DNA of 64,000 nt from Perilla frutescens (lineage: Eukaryota > Streptophyta > Magnoliopsida > Lamiales > Lamiaceae): positions 28,896,501 to 28,960,500 of the forward strand of contig BRKX01000004.1 in assembly GCA_026008535.1 (NCBI GenBank), given 5' to 3'. Shown here one piece after another: positions 47,091 to 58,434 of this stretch (its first letter is position 1; each line of letters begins with the position of its first letter). Position numbers and translations under genes: made by a program. The notes under the pieces were generated by a model. It ran no database searches and was not told the DNA's origin. It saw only the letters and a list, made by a program, of their open reading frames with translations.

Positions 47091-47971
47091 TTTTCTTTAC
47101 GGATTTCTATCTTTAAATTTCACTCTTATTTCATTCCTCTTCATTTCTCTTTCCTTTTGGGCGATTTTTCCCCCATCTCTCTCTCAAGAAATTCTTCAAC
47201 TTTTGGGAGGGAATTCTACCATCATCATCCATCATCTAAGGTAACTTTATACCTCTTCATCTTAGTAATTTTGTACCATTTCTTGGTGATTTGAATCTAG
47301 GGTTCATACCCAAAAAATTAGGGTTTTCGATTTTATTGACCCTCTTGCCTATATATCTTGAACATATGGTTTATTTACCTCCTTGAAGCTATACGTGAAG
47401 TTATATCGAATTCCTATGGTTCATTGTTGCTAGGGTTTGGATTTTGCCCTAATTTTCCCTTGATATGTTGATGTTGGTTGGAGGTGTTGTGATGGTTGTA
47501 GGAAGTTGATTTTTATGTATGTTAGAGCTCTAGGATGAAGGTGTTGGTATTTGAAATATTGGGTTTAAATGATTTAAATTGAGTCATGATCATGTGGTTT
47601 AAGTGAGTGTACGTAACGTGTTCGATTAAATGCTTCAAAGAGATTTAATGTGTATTTTGAGTCCAAAATCATGTTATGAGTTTGTATATCCATGATTGTG
47701 TATATGGATATGTATGAAATCTTTAAAGAAAAGTATAGCATGAGTTGGTCAAAATTATGATTTAATTGTATAACTCGACATCTAAAATGAAAAAGGGATC
47801 TAAAGGTGATAGGCGACGTATTGGGGCTCGAGGTGGATAACTTGTGCACGGTGAGGAAGTATTTCAAAGGCTGAGAAATTATGAAAGCGTATCATAAGGT
47901 GGGGTAACTCTAAACTGTAAACACGTGTAAAGTTATAGTTATTGTTGTGCTTTGATTGTATAAGTATGAAT

Positions 47972-48058
47972 GAGACCCTTCAGGGCAGAACAGAGATCCT
48001 TCGGGGTCGATAAAGAGATCCTTTGGGGTCGACAAAGAGATCCTTCAGGGTCGATAAT
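47972..48058. repeat. Minisatellite of 22-24 bp units in solo LTR
   Basis: About four copies of GAGATCCTTCGGGGTCGAYAAA. Confidence 0.8.
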
Positions 48059-48485
48059 AGACTCGTTAATGTCCTCCTTGGGGATAATAAGCATGCGGGC
48101 ATCCCTACAGGGATAAAGACGTTCATTAACGGGGGCATCATGATGTTTGGGCCCTACGGGGTTGAGGCTAGGAGCCTATGTTGTGTAGATATAGGTCGTT
48201 GAATTCCTATGCTTTGTTTGTTAATTTAGGGTGCTAGACGGGCGGATTGTCTAAGACCTATGAGCCCGATAGGTTAGATGATTATTTGAATGATGTGGAT
48301 GAGTTTATTCTATGCTTTCATTAAATACTATATTGGGTGACAGGGTGGATTCGATAGGTTGCATGTTATAATTGTGAAAGAAAAATTTATATTCGGAATT
48401 ATGATGTTATACCTCATTATGCAATTTGACCTAAGCTTCCGCTCAATTTATTATGAGAACGCAAATGCATGTAAATGAATTATTT

Positions 48486-48573
48486 GTTAAGTGACGTGGC
48501 CCAAACGGAGTAGTTTGGGGCGTTACAAGTATGTTAAGTGACGTGGCCAAACGGAGTAGTTTGGGGCGTTACA
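48486..48573. repeat. Tandem duplication of the solo LTR terminus
   Basis: Two nearly identical 41-42 bp units (48486-48527, 48533-48573), each ending TTTGGGGCGTTACA, separated by AGTAT. Confidence 0.85.
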
Positions 48574-51440
48574 ATAGCGCTTATATTATCACAGTACATA
48601 ATAGGAATATCATGACTGACTTCATAGTCCTTTATCATCTATATCATCCAGATGATCTGAGTAGAGCTGCTCCATGCTGCAATGTATTCAGCTTGTGCTG
48701 TAGATAAAGATATGCAGTTCTGCTTCTCACTGAACCAGAAAACAACATTGTTTCCTAAAAAGAAACAAGCACCTGAAGTGCTTTTTCTGTCATCTGGAGA
48801 TCCAGCCCAATCAGCATCATAATATGCAGCATTTGTATCTGAAGTATACCACAATCCGTAGTCAGCAGTTCCATTGATGTACTTGATGATATTCTTAACA
48901 GCCTTTATGTGACTCTCCTTAGGACAAGACTGATACCTAGCACACACTCCCACACTGTATGCTATATCAGGTCTACTTGCAGTGAGGTAAGAAGACTTCC
49001 AATCATGCTTCTGTAGAGAGTTTGATTAACTTTAGCTCCAGCATCATCTTTTCCAATCTTAATTGTGGTGCTGATATGAATTCTTTTGTGTTTAGAATTC
49101 TCAAGCTCAAACTTTTTAACCAAGTTTCTGGCTTACTTGGATTGAGAGATAAATATCCCTTCTTCTGACTGCTTTATCTGAAGCCGTAGGAAGTATTTTA
49201 GATCTCCAACTAGGCTCATCTCAAATTCAGTTTCCATGTCTCTGATGAAGTCCTTGACCATCTTGTCAGACACTGAGCCAAACACTATATCATCCACATA
49301 TACTTGAACCACAATTACTTGTGATTTTTCTTTTCTGATGAATAATGTTCTATCTCCTCCTCCTCTGTTGTATCCCTTGTTTACTAGGTATGTAGCCAGT
49401 CTTTCATACCATGCCCGAGGAGCTTGCTTCAAGCCATATAATGTCTTCTTTAGTTTTAACACGAAATATGGATGATGTGGATCTTCAAATCCTTTAGACT
49501 GTGCAACAAACACATCGTTCTTCAGGAATCCATTCAGAAAAGCACTCTTAACATCCGTCTGGTACAGTTTGAACTTCATGATGCATGCCATAGCTAGAAG
49601 AAGTCTGACTGATTCAATCTTTGTAATTGGAGCAAAGGTTTCATCAAAATCAATGCCTTCAATCTGAGAATAACCTTGAGCAACCAGTCTGGCTTTATTT
49701 CTTGTAATGTTTTCGGCTTCATCAGTCTTGTTCTTGAATATCCACTTGGTTCTAACAATGTTGACTCCTTCAGGTTTCTGTACCAAATCCTAAACATTAT
49801 TCTTCTTGAACTGTAGAAGTTCTTCCTGCGTGCCCTCAATCCAGTAATCATCTTTGAGAGCTTCTTGGATGTTTTTGGGTTCAATTTTGGAGGTGAAATA
49901 GACATAGGATATCTCATCGTGCATCTTCTTTCTTAGTCTGCTTCTGGTCATCCTTCCTTCATGAATATCTCCTAGTACTTCTGAAGTAGGATGATTCTTG
50001 ATGATCTACTTCGAAGGCTTTCTATGCCTTACTATCTGTTCTTCAGCTTCTTTGTCTATATCATTATAAACCTTAGAATTTTCAAAGACATCTGTGTGAA
50101 CATCATCTTCAGAGATATTGACAGTATTGTCCTAATCATCAAATCTGACATTGACCGTCTCAATTACAGCCTTTGTATCTTTGTTGTAAATCCTGTATGA
50201 TTTACTATTTCTGGAATATCCAACAAACATCCCTTCAACACCTCTGTTGTTCATCTTACTGAGATACTATCTATCATTGAGAATATAATATGTGGTTCCA
50301 AACACATGAAAGTACTTCACTGTTGGTTTTTTCTCATTCCAAATCTCATACGGAGTAGTGAAAGTACCTGGTCTGAGATGAACTCTGTTGCTGATGTGAC
50401 ATACAGTGTTGATAATTTCTGCCCAGAACATAGCAGCAACTCCTATAGTAGCAATCATGGTTCTTGCCATCTCTTGAAGAGTTATGTTCTTCCTTTTAAC
50501 AACTCCATTCTACTAAGGAGTTTTGGGGGCTGAGTATTTATTACTAATACCATTCTCACTACAGAATGTATCAAAGTACTGGTTCTCAAATTCCTTGCCA
50601 TGATCAATTCTGATTCTGATAATCTGATCATCCTTTTCAGCTGTGATTTTGCAGGCTAATCTATTGAATGCTGTGAAGGCTTCACTCTTGTCTCTGAGAA
50701 AGTCAACCCAAGTAAACCTTGAGTAATCATCAATGCAGACAAGGACGTACTTCTTTCCTCCGTAGCTTTCCACAGCTATAGGCCCCATTAGATCCATATG
50801 AATAAGATCTAAAATTCTCTATGAAGTTCTGTCTTGCACTTCTTTATACTGAGATCTGGACTGTTTTCCAATCTAACATGGACCACAAACTTTGTCTCTG
50901 TCAATTCTGATCTGAGGTAGCCCTCTGACAATCTCTTTGCTGATGATCTTTTGGAGATTTCTGAAGTTGATGTGTCCAAGTTTCTGATGCCAGATCTCTG
51001 ACTCTTCTATTGATGTTCTTTAACATGTTAAAGAACATTTTGCAGGAACATGTAGCTGATAACAGTTGTCAGCTGATCTCTTTCCTTCCATGAATAAGTC
51101 ATTGTTCTTATTAATAACTCTGCAGCTCTCCTTGGTGAAGACAACAGTCATGTCATCATCATATAGTTGACTGATGCTTATCAGATTAGCTTTGAGTCCA
51201 TCAACTAGCATAGTCTTCTTTAGTTTGGGCATTCCTTCAACAATCAGCTCTCATTTTCCCATTACTTTGCCTTTTTTCCATCTCCAAAGGTAACAAAGTC
51301 TGACGAGCAAGCTTTCAGATTCTGCACCACAGAGCAATCTCCAGTCATGTGTCTTGAGCAGCCACTATCAAAGTACCAACTGCTTTTGTCTTCAACTCTT
51401 AGTGAAGTATGGGCAATCAATCTGGTCTACTTGACAACCC
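48574..51440 (-). pseudogene. SIRE pol: protease, integrase, reverse transcriptase, RNase H
   Basis: Minus-strand order: protease WYFDSGCSRHMTGD (active-site Asp, about 51370); GLKANLISISQLYDDDMTV; integrase zinc region HQKLGHINFRNLQK with CGPC; core with HMDLMGPIAVESYGGKKYV and VCIDDYSRFTWV, FENQYFDTFCSENGI; reverse transcriptase in the long open frame 49786-49133 with TKWIFKNKTDEAE, QTDVKSAFLNGFL, LYGLKQAPRAWYERL and catalytic YVDD in VQVYVDDIVFGS; RNase H with ADYGLWYTSD and STAQAEYIAA at 48953-48639. Stops and frameshifts at about ten places inactivate the polyprotein although the catalytic YVDD survives. Confidence 0.85.
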
Positions 51441-53174
51441 ATTACTTCTTCTGTGCAGGCTTCTTCCTTTTCTGAGTAGCTGATTTCTTCTGGGGGTTGC
51501 TGGAATGCTGAGCCACAAATCTTCTTCTCATTCTCCTCAGATCAAAGAGGTATTTTTTACAATGAGGACGAATGTGGCCTTTTTCTTCACAATAATGGCA
51601 GATGATTCTTTTTATGTTGCCATTATCAGCAGTCATCTTCTTGATAATGTTCTTCAGGATGTACTGAACATTATTTTGTACATGCACTGGTTGGCTTGTA
51701 CTTACTTTGACAAACACTATCTTGGATTGTCCACCATTGAATCCAAGACCTAGATTACTCTTCCCAGAATGTCCTGGAGTAGTGAGAATCTTATCAAGAT
51801 TCTCAGATCCATTGTTCAACATATTGACATTCCTTTTGATGGACTTCAGTTCTACAGACAGCTCTTCAATCTCTTTTTTTTGCTGTTGGATTATGGCCTT
51901 CTATTTTCCATCAGATCTGATTAACTCCTCATTTTCTTTGAGAAGATCCTTGTTATAAGATGGTAGAGTTTTGTTGATCTCACCTACTTCAAGCCATTTT
52001 TCATACATCTCTTTGTAGGTCTGAAAAAACTCTTCATGGCTAAAATCTTCATTGTCTGAGTCTTCATCTTCTGCAAGTTTGAAAGGATCCTGGAGCTCTG
52101 AGACTTTTGCTGTAAAGGCATAGATCTCTTCTTCAGATTCACTACTACTTTCTTCAGAATCATTATCACTAAGAGAGGCATTATAGTTCTTTTTATTCTT
52201 CTTCAGAGTGTTGTCACATTCGGCTTGAATGTGTCCAAAACCATCATACTCTCTGCACTAAATTCCTCTCTTTGAAGGTTGAAACTCTTTTCTGCTTACT
52301 GTTAGAGTTTCTATCTTGTTGGGCAATACTAGAAGATTGTCTTCTGTTGTTGGACCTCCTGGAAGACTACTTATTTACTCTTTTTAACATTCGACTAAAG
52401 TTTTTGGTGATAAGGACCATATTGTTCATTGTATCTGAATCAAGTACATGTTTTTGTTTCTGTACATGTTCAGGTACATCTTCAGAAACTTCAATTTTAA
52501 GAGAAATACTTCTCTTCCTTGAGCTGCTGTCTTCATCCTCCAGATTCATCTCGAATGTCCTCAACGATCCCATCAGCTCATCAAGCCTCATACTCTTGAT
52601 GTCTTTGGCTTCCTCAATTGCAGCAACTTTGTAGGCAAACTTCCTTGGAAGAGATCTAAGAACCTTCCTCACAAGCTTCTCATTATTGATAGGCTCTCCA
52701 AGAGCAAAACTCTCATTTGATATGCTTCTCAGTCTGGCATTAAACTCACTAATGGATTCAGAGTCATCCATTATGAGACTTTCAAATTTTGAAGTCAGAT
52801 TATGTAGTCTTGATAGCCTCATAGAACTGGTTCCTTCAAAGGTGGTTTCCAAAATATCCCATGCAACTTTTGTAGTCTCACAAGTTGAGATTAGGTTGAA
52901 TGTCTCAAGATCTACTGCAGAGAATATTGCATTGAGATTTTTAGAGTTGACATTGTACTAGTTCTTCTGCGGGACAGTCTACTCCTTCTTCAATTTCCAC
53001 ATGCTTTCCTTCCTTTGCAACAGTTGGCTTTTCGCATCCTTTAGTGACACTCTTCCATGCAAGTTCATCAAGTGATCTCAGAAACGCCCTCATAATTGCT
53101 TTCCAGTAGAGATAGTTGTTGTCTTCTAGCAGTGGTGGTCTGACCGTAGATCCTCTTTCTTTGATTGCACTCAT
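51441..53174 (-). pseudogene. SIRE gag
   Basis: Begins at a true ATG (53174) with LLEDNNYLYWKAIMRAFLRS, typical of copia gag N-termini. The next frame (52852-52367) has the gag core (UBN2-type) with LTSKFESLIMDDSESISEF and KVLRSLPRKFAYKVAAIEEA. One nucleocapsid motif near 52250 reads CREYDGFGHIQAEC, with Cys replaced by Tyr; a second, CHYCEEKGHIRPHC near 51580, is intact. Frameshift near 52945 and stops near 52366 and 52260 break the frame. Confidence 0.8.
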
Positions 53175-53252
53175 GGATGGACTGCAACCAAAACCTTCAT
53201 GCAGATATGTAGCTTTCAGGACTCTTTTCCCATTAAAAACTGAAGGCGACCA

Positions 53253-53264
53253 GCTCTGGTACCA
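53253..53264 (-). other. SIRE primer-binding site
   Basis: Minus strand TGGTACCAGAGC, one transition away from the initiator-methionine site, two bases inside the 5' LTR end. Confidence 0.85.
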
Positions 53265-53266
53265 AT

Positions 53267-54223
53267 TGAAGTTACATAAACTGTGCGATCATGTTCATCA
53301 TCATGTACTTGAACATTGTTGTGAACATGTAAGGTCAGAATGTAAAAACTTAAAGCAAGTAAATAACACGAGGTTGGTAACCCTGTTCGATCAACTGATC
53401 TACATCATGGGGACTTCACAAGTCCGTGAGAAACAGTTTACTACTCCGTTGAATGGTTAAAAAGGCTATTATATGAAGACTCCCGTCACTCGACCCCTTT
53501 CTTACCCAATTCAATCTTTTTCACTAAACTAAATTATGAGCTCCCCTCACAACCTAGAATCCCTCTAGTCCCCACAGAAAATCTCTCCCGAGACTCATCT
53601 AAGTGTGCATGAAAGTGAGTTTCAAACACAGACTAAAACACAAGGATCTAACAGATCAAACCTAGTATACCCGAATACTATATGCTTCGAATATGAAGTC
53701 TTTTGACTCTCAGACCTTTTTGTGTATTCGTAAAATTCGTGTCATCTAATCTAGTCTGATTCCTAGGCTATTTATAAACAATAGATATAGCCTAAACAAG
53801 GTAATTAGAAGTCCTACTTTGACTAGGATTTAACAAGGAAACAGTTTTCTTAATTAAATCGGACTTTCCTAGTTTAGATATCTTCTTTGAATAGAACTCC
53901 TTCTTTCCTTCTTGATCTTCATCACGAGCAAGGCAATTTCTATTTAGAAATGTCCATCTTGAATCTGCTGCTTCAACTCCTTGAATCTAGCATGGCACGT
54001 CTCTTGTAAACTCTCTGGACAACCATGTACATGATCATGTCTCTGAACATGATTAAGTACATGTCTTGATCTCTAATCAGATTGGCAGCGGAAGGTTCAC
54101 AGTATTGTCCAGAACATGTTATTCGAACATGAATAACCAAAACCTTCTGTGTTCTTTTGAAATTGCCATATTTCCATGCAGATTATGACAATCTCGAACA
54201 CTTAAGTGCAGATGGCACTAACA
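53267..54223 (-). repeat. SIRE 5' LTR
   Basis: 957 bp. On the minus strand it runs from TGTTAGTGCCATCTGCAC to GTAACTTCA. TATA box at 53768-53776 (CTATTTATA on plus). Highly similar to the 3' LTR at 37159-38074; both share palindrome-rich ACATGTTCATG motifs. Confidence 0.9.
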
Positions 54224-54364
54224 GAATTGAAAAACCGATTTTCATGTTTAATTGAAATTGGTTAATTAAAACATTTGTGTTGCATAAAATGTGATTACAT
54301 GATATTAGGATTAAAGAACAACCAAATAGATCCTGTGGTTGTTTAATTCGAAAAAACCCCAACA
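54224..54364 (+). repeat. Copia-D 3' LTR, part 2
   Basis: Continues 37158 after the SIRE insertion and matches 26278-26418, ending CCCCAACA before CACAA (54365-54369). Confidence 0.9.
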
Positions 54365-54369
54365 CACAA

Positions 54370-54491
54370 CCCGTCTGTCGATTTGTAAGTTGATTTTAAA
54401 TTCTATAGTTCCGCTTTAATTAGATTTGAATATATCTTACATGCTAATTAGTTTAGGCAAGATTTTATACATACACGGTACATAAAATTAT
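54370..54491 (+). repeat. Copia-C LTR, second part
   Basis: Resumes the Copia-C LTR after the Copia-D insertion: the GTCTGTCGATTTGTAAGTT stretch corresponds to the CGACGTTCAATTGTAAGTC segment of the Copia-D LTR. More diverged than the first part and cut at about 54490 by a gypsy LTR. Confidence 0.7.
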
Positions 54492-56709
54492 TATAGCATC
54501 CCGATCCTGAAAGATCGTGAAAATGGATGCCACGGGGGTTAGAATTAAGAAGCGGGAAAGAAATGGGGTAATATGATTAACAAAACCTCAACAGAAGACT
54601 CAGAACAATCAAACATGATTTATAATAAATTATACTTATCCTTTATACCAAGATTAGAGCTCTTAGCATTTAGTTAAAGAATATCATAAGTGTGGAAGCT
54701 CAATTGTTAATAGAATACTAATAAAAAGAGACAACAAGAAAATATGTAAATTACAATAGCTCATTTCTTAGCCTCGTCACCTCCACGCTCCAGCCTACTA
54801 GCCTGAAAATGTTTGAAAAGATTTGGGCTAAGTACTAATGCACTCAGTGGGCAAGTTTTCACAATTCAAGTTATGCAGATCATTTTGTTAAAGTAATCTA
54901 TCTGTGTCAATGCAGGTAGTGAAGTTTATGAGGTTTTAAAGTTGAAAGAAACCTAAGTTCACCAAAATATTTTATCGTAAAGTGCTTAAAAGTATAACTA
55001 GTCACTGCCCGCAACCCGTACTATATTACCAACGCGTAAAGTTGAGTATGGCCAAAGTATACCCAATGAGTGCAACCAATAAGTATTTCTTTTTAGTCTC
55101 ACCGATAAGGAGTAGAGCATGATGAATAATGCATGCGTACTGTAGCGACTCCGACAACATACAACATTACGTAAATATTTAACACAGATAGTCACATATA
55201 CAATTTTAACAAAGCAGATCTTATTAGTTCGAAAGATACAATTTACAAAGATATAATAGCCCACCTGGATAATAGATAAGCTTTAAAACCAAGGGTTGAT
55301 TTTGCTCAGGTTCTGCTAGGTCTTCTAGGCCTACAATAACCAGTCTTTGCTTAGTTACTAAAATGACCGAGCAAAACTTATCCCTAAGCTTTCTTTTAAT
55401 TTAATTTTCCATTGTAATTTGACTACCCTCGATATTTTATAATTTACACTATATATTCCTAGCTTAGTGATATTATATAATTAATGTTCTACACATATAA
55501 ATTTAATTGTGATTCTCACCTCTAAATCACAAAATCTGACAAATATTCATAAACCCACAAAATTTCAAATCAGACTGCCTATTGATAGTTATTTGACATT
55601 TTATATTAATAACAATAATTATTTGTTCCATTATCGACTATTACCTTCGTATATTACATGATTACATATTTAAATATAATTGTTAGTTGTATTACTGATC
55701 CTTGTATAAACGTACGAGTTATTATTCAAATTTCATAAAAATATACCTCTTTATTGATTGTATTCTAAAAATAATCTCAATATGTACCGAGTTAAAATAG
55801 ACTTAATTAATTGATTGATGAACCACTCTTGAGCTAATTATTCAAATTGAATTACAAATATATAGCATAAACATATTTGCCGAATTTCATAGCTTTCAAA
55901 TTAATTCCAATATAGCCATTTAATATTGTTGTTCTAGGTGACATATATCTTATTGGTACATAATTTTGTATAAACACAAACTAGTAGAATAATTTCTTAG
56001 ACAATGATCGGTTATAATTTCTTAAAATTAATTAAGATTATATATATACCTCATATATATAAACTTACCACAAAAAAGGAAATGGTTGCAGAAGGTTATT
56101 ATTATTATTACTATCTTTTCTTTCGTCAAGTTCTTGAATTTAATTATAGGAGTGTGAAGAAAGAAATGATTCATTTCTCTCGCTATGTTTTGATAATTAA
56201 AAATTCAATTGGATCCATCTTTAAACAATACCCATCACTCAATTAATCCCCCCTCAAGACACGTAGCCTATTATGGTTGATTAGTCATCATCTATTAGTC
56301 TAGCTATTTAGTAGATATATCACTCATATTTTATTTTAGTACATATCAACTACACCTAGTTCCATAGGATACAAGCATACATATATATATATATATATAT
56401 GCTATTTGTATATAAAAAATCATATTAAAACAATTTACACTTAATAAATAAATTTTGAATTAATCGAACTAAGTTTAGATCTAGGGTTCCGAATAAAAAT
56501 ATAAGATGGTCTCAGGTATCTCTAACCTACTAAATGACACATTTTACCCTAAAAGGGATCTCTAGCGGTCAATTTTCTTCCCTAGCTTACCCTTAAGGGT
56601 AGTATAAACTATTCTTTTAATACTAAAAATTTTTGGATATTACACTTGTACTAACTATTAGATGTATATTCCTAATTAAATTTAGATAATAAAATTTTGG
56701 GGTATTACA
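54492..56709 (-). repeat. Chromovirus-like gypsy 3' LTR, minus strand
   Basis: About 2.2 kb. On the minus strand it begins TGTAATACCCCAAAATTTT just after a purine tract and ends near GATCGGGATGCTATA. The end is judged from the CCCGATC...CGGGAT type symmetry and from where Copia-C text stops. It holds one AT-rich short frame (56004-56246 plus) that I take as chance. Confidence 0.7.
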
Positions 56710-56955
56710 CTCCTCCCTCATTAAAAGAATTTCATCCCGAAATTCACGTACCTAAGAACATCTCAGGATATTGTTGTCTCCTCTTGCTTTCAAGCTCCCA
56801 CGTTACTTATATTCGACCATGATGATTCCATTTCACAAGCACCAATAGAATTTGATTGTTTTTTAGAACTTGAACTTTTCTATCAAGAATCTCATTGGGT
56901 TTTTCTTCGTACGTCATGTCAAAACGTAGATCTAACTCACTTTCTTTGATAACAT
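56710..56955 (-). pseudogene. Chromovirus integrase C-terminal end with chromodomain-like segment
   Basis: Minus strand reads HVIKESELDLRFDMTYEEKP, then NEILDRKVQVLKNNQILLV, VKWNHHGR, a stop, VTWELESKRRQQYPEMF, matching the DLTYEExPVxILDRxVxxLRxKxIPLVKVLWxNH...ATWE end of chromoviral pol. The polypurine region with GAATTTCGGGATGAAATTC at about 56727-56745 (minus) follows. The rest of the element is displaced by the Athila insertion and lies beyond the window, if it exists. Confidence 0.8.
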
Positions 56956-56959
56956 GTGA

Positions 56960-58333
56960 TCGATCGGGCTATTTCTACGTAGTTATTTTGGGCCAATTTG
57001 GTGTGATTTATTTGTGTTGATTACCTTGTAATGATGCCTTTTTGGAAGAATGTTGTGTTTTGAGTATGTTACAGGGAATTAACATAAAGTTGGAGAAATT
57101 GGCATGTTTTTGATGAAAGAACAAACTGAGCAAGGAAAGCTGATATGAAAGCTCGGGAGGACCATGCCGTATGGGCATACTGCAGAAAAGATGGGCCGAG
57201 AACTCGGAAGCTGGACCTGGGTGTGTGCGTTTGGGCTTACACAGGGATCTAGTTGAAGCCACGACCTGGGCGCGAAAATCAATCTCTCCACTGCCTCAAG
57301 AGTCCATCTTTTGTTAATTACATAGTTGGGATAGATTGGGATTTTAATTTCCATGTTGGATACTATTTTATTAAGGATATTATATATAGATTAGGATTGA
57401 TCTTGATTTGATTTTTATCTCCATTCACGCAAGAACAAGAACAGAGACGTATTGAGCACTTTTAATATCATCTTCTTCGCTATTTTCATCGTGTGCTGCT
57501 TTATGATTTTTTGGCGTTCGAATTCAATTATGCAATCAAGCTAAGTTCATTCTTATTTCATTGACAACTAACGAAGCCCTAGCCTAGTTAAACTGTGAGA
57601 TCTAATTGCTTTTTTCTCATTTAAATAATTTGCATGCACTTGTTATTCTCGGTATTTCGAGTCGTTAATTATTTCGATATTACTAGGTAGTTGCAAATAT
57701 TTGGTAATTCGGAATTAATTAGTAGCCAATTAAACCGGCCATCTATAATTGTGGTTTAAGTTTAATTAGTGGTGAAACGGTTCTTCAGAACCAGGGGAAT
57801 AACAACCTTAATTCAACGGTCATGTGTCAGAGTCTGTTGGTTATGAATCGGATTTCTCTAGAACTTAAGACTGTTGGCTCATTAAACCTATAAAGTGTCT
57901 CTTACGGTTATCAGTCGATTAGGGAAATAATTGCTGAAGTGTCTTCCTGATTATCGAGTAACTACGGAGAAATTAGGTCGCATCAGTAAGTGTCTTCGGC
58001 GGCTATAACTTATTTGCATGTATTAATTGAATTAATCTTTGCATTGAGCATCAGTTTAGAAAGCTAGGGTGGAGTTAATTGGAATCCGGAATATTTCTTC
58101 TAACCTGTTAAATCCGTTCATTCTGTTCACTCGTGTATTTTTTCTATTTATTTATTAATTTCATTTGTTTTATTATAATCACAAAAACCCCTTGAAAGTT
58201 TGGTTCTGCAGATTGAAAATTCAAGAGTAATTCTCACTGGTCCTTTGGGAGACGATCTTGTTCATCGCTGTACTGTGCAGGAAGGGCATACTGACTATTG
58301 TCGGGGTATTTATTTTTGGTGAAAAACGACGCA
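56960..58333 (+). repeat. Athila-like 5' LTR (start approximate)
   Basis: Lies between the chromovirus pol end and the Athila primer site and ends at about CGACGCA (58333). The left boundary could lie between 56949 and 57005. A tract GCCGTATGGGCATACTGCAG near 57165 recurs as a TATGGGCATACTG phrase in the gag spacer at 59940. No second LTR is in the window. Confidence 0.6.
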
Positions 58334-58341
58334 CCAAATTT

Positions 58342-58361
58342 TGGCGCCGTTGCCGGGGATC
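58342..58361 (+). other. Athila primer-binding site
   Basis: TGGCGCCGTTGCCGGGGATC, complementary to the 3' end of an aspartate tRNA, the usual primer of Athila and related elements. Confidence 0.85.
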
Positions 58362-58434
58362 GGTTCTAAAGCAGTAATTACTCTAGTGTTTTCAATTTGT
58401 TATTTTTCTTATTTTTGTTTTGTCTTTACAGTGC

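Larger units (their letters stand above)
46622..48573 (+). repeat. Solo Ty3/gypsy-type LTR
   Basis: 1,952 bp, TGTGATACCCCGAACC to GGGGCGTTACA, with flanks ATAGT and ATAGC (4 of 5 bases). No primer site, no internal domain and no second LTR, so it is a solo LTR left by recombination. It interrupts the SIRE RNase H codons. Contains a GC-rich block (46968-47090), a 22-24-bp minisatellite (47972-48058) and a duplicated end (48486-48573). Orientation from the TG...TTACA polarity. Confidence 0.8.
37159..54223 (-). mobile_element. SIRE/Maximus-like Ty1/copia element, nearly complete, with four insertions
   Basis: Minus strand, reading from 54223 down: 5' LTR, primer site, gag, protease, integrase, reverse transcriptase, RNase H, env-like ORF, polypurine tract, 3' LTR. 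Without its insertions (LINE 681 bp, CACTA 3.9 kb, TRIM 0.5 kb, solo LTR 1.95 kb) it would be about 10 kb, the normal SIRE size. Inserted in the Copia-D 3' LTR: the flanks TTTTCAGTA and GAATTGAAAAACC join to give the uninterrupted text found at 26270-26290. The 3' LTR lacks its last dozen bases. Confidence 0.85.
25031..54364 (+). mobile_element. Copia-D: nested Ty1/copia retrotransposon inserted into the Copia-C LTR
   Basis: Bounded by LTRs 25031-26418 and 35880-37158 plus 54224-54364, with matching CACAA duplications outside. Its own sequence: LTR, primer site, leader to about 28084, pol from 33374 to about 35800, polypurine tract, 3' LTR. A gypsy fragment (28085-33373) replaces gag, protease and the start of integrase, and a complete SIRE element (37159-54223) sits in the 3' LTR. 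About 29 kb in total, of which some 7 kb is Copia-D itself. Confidence 0.85.
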
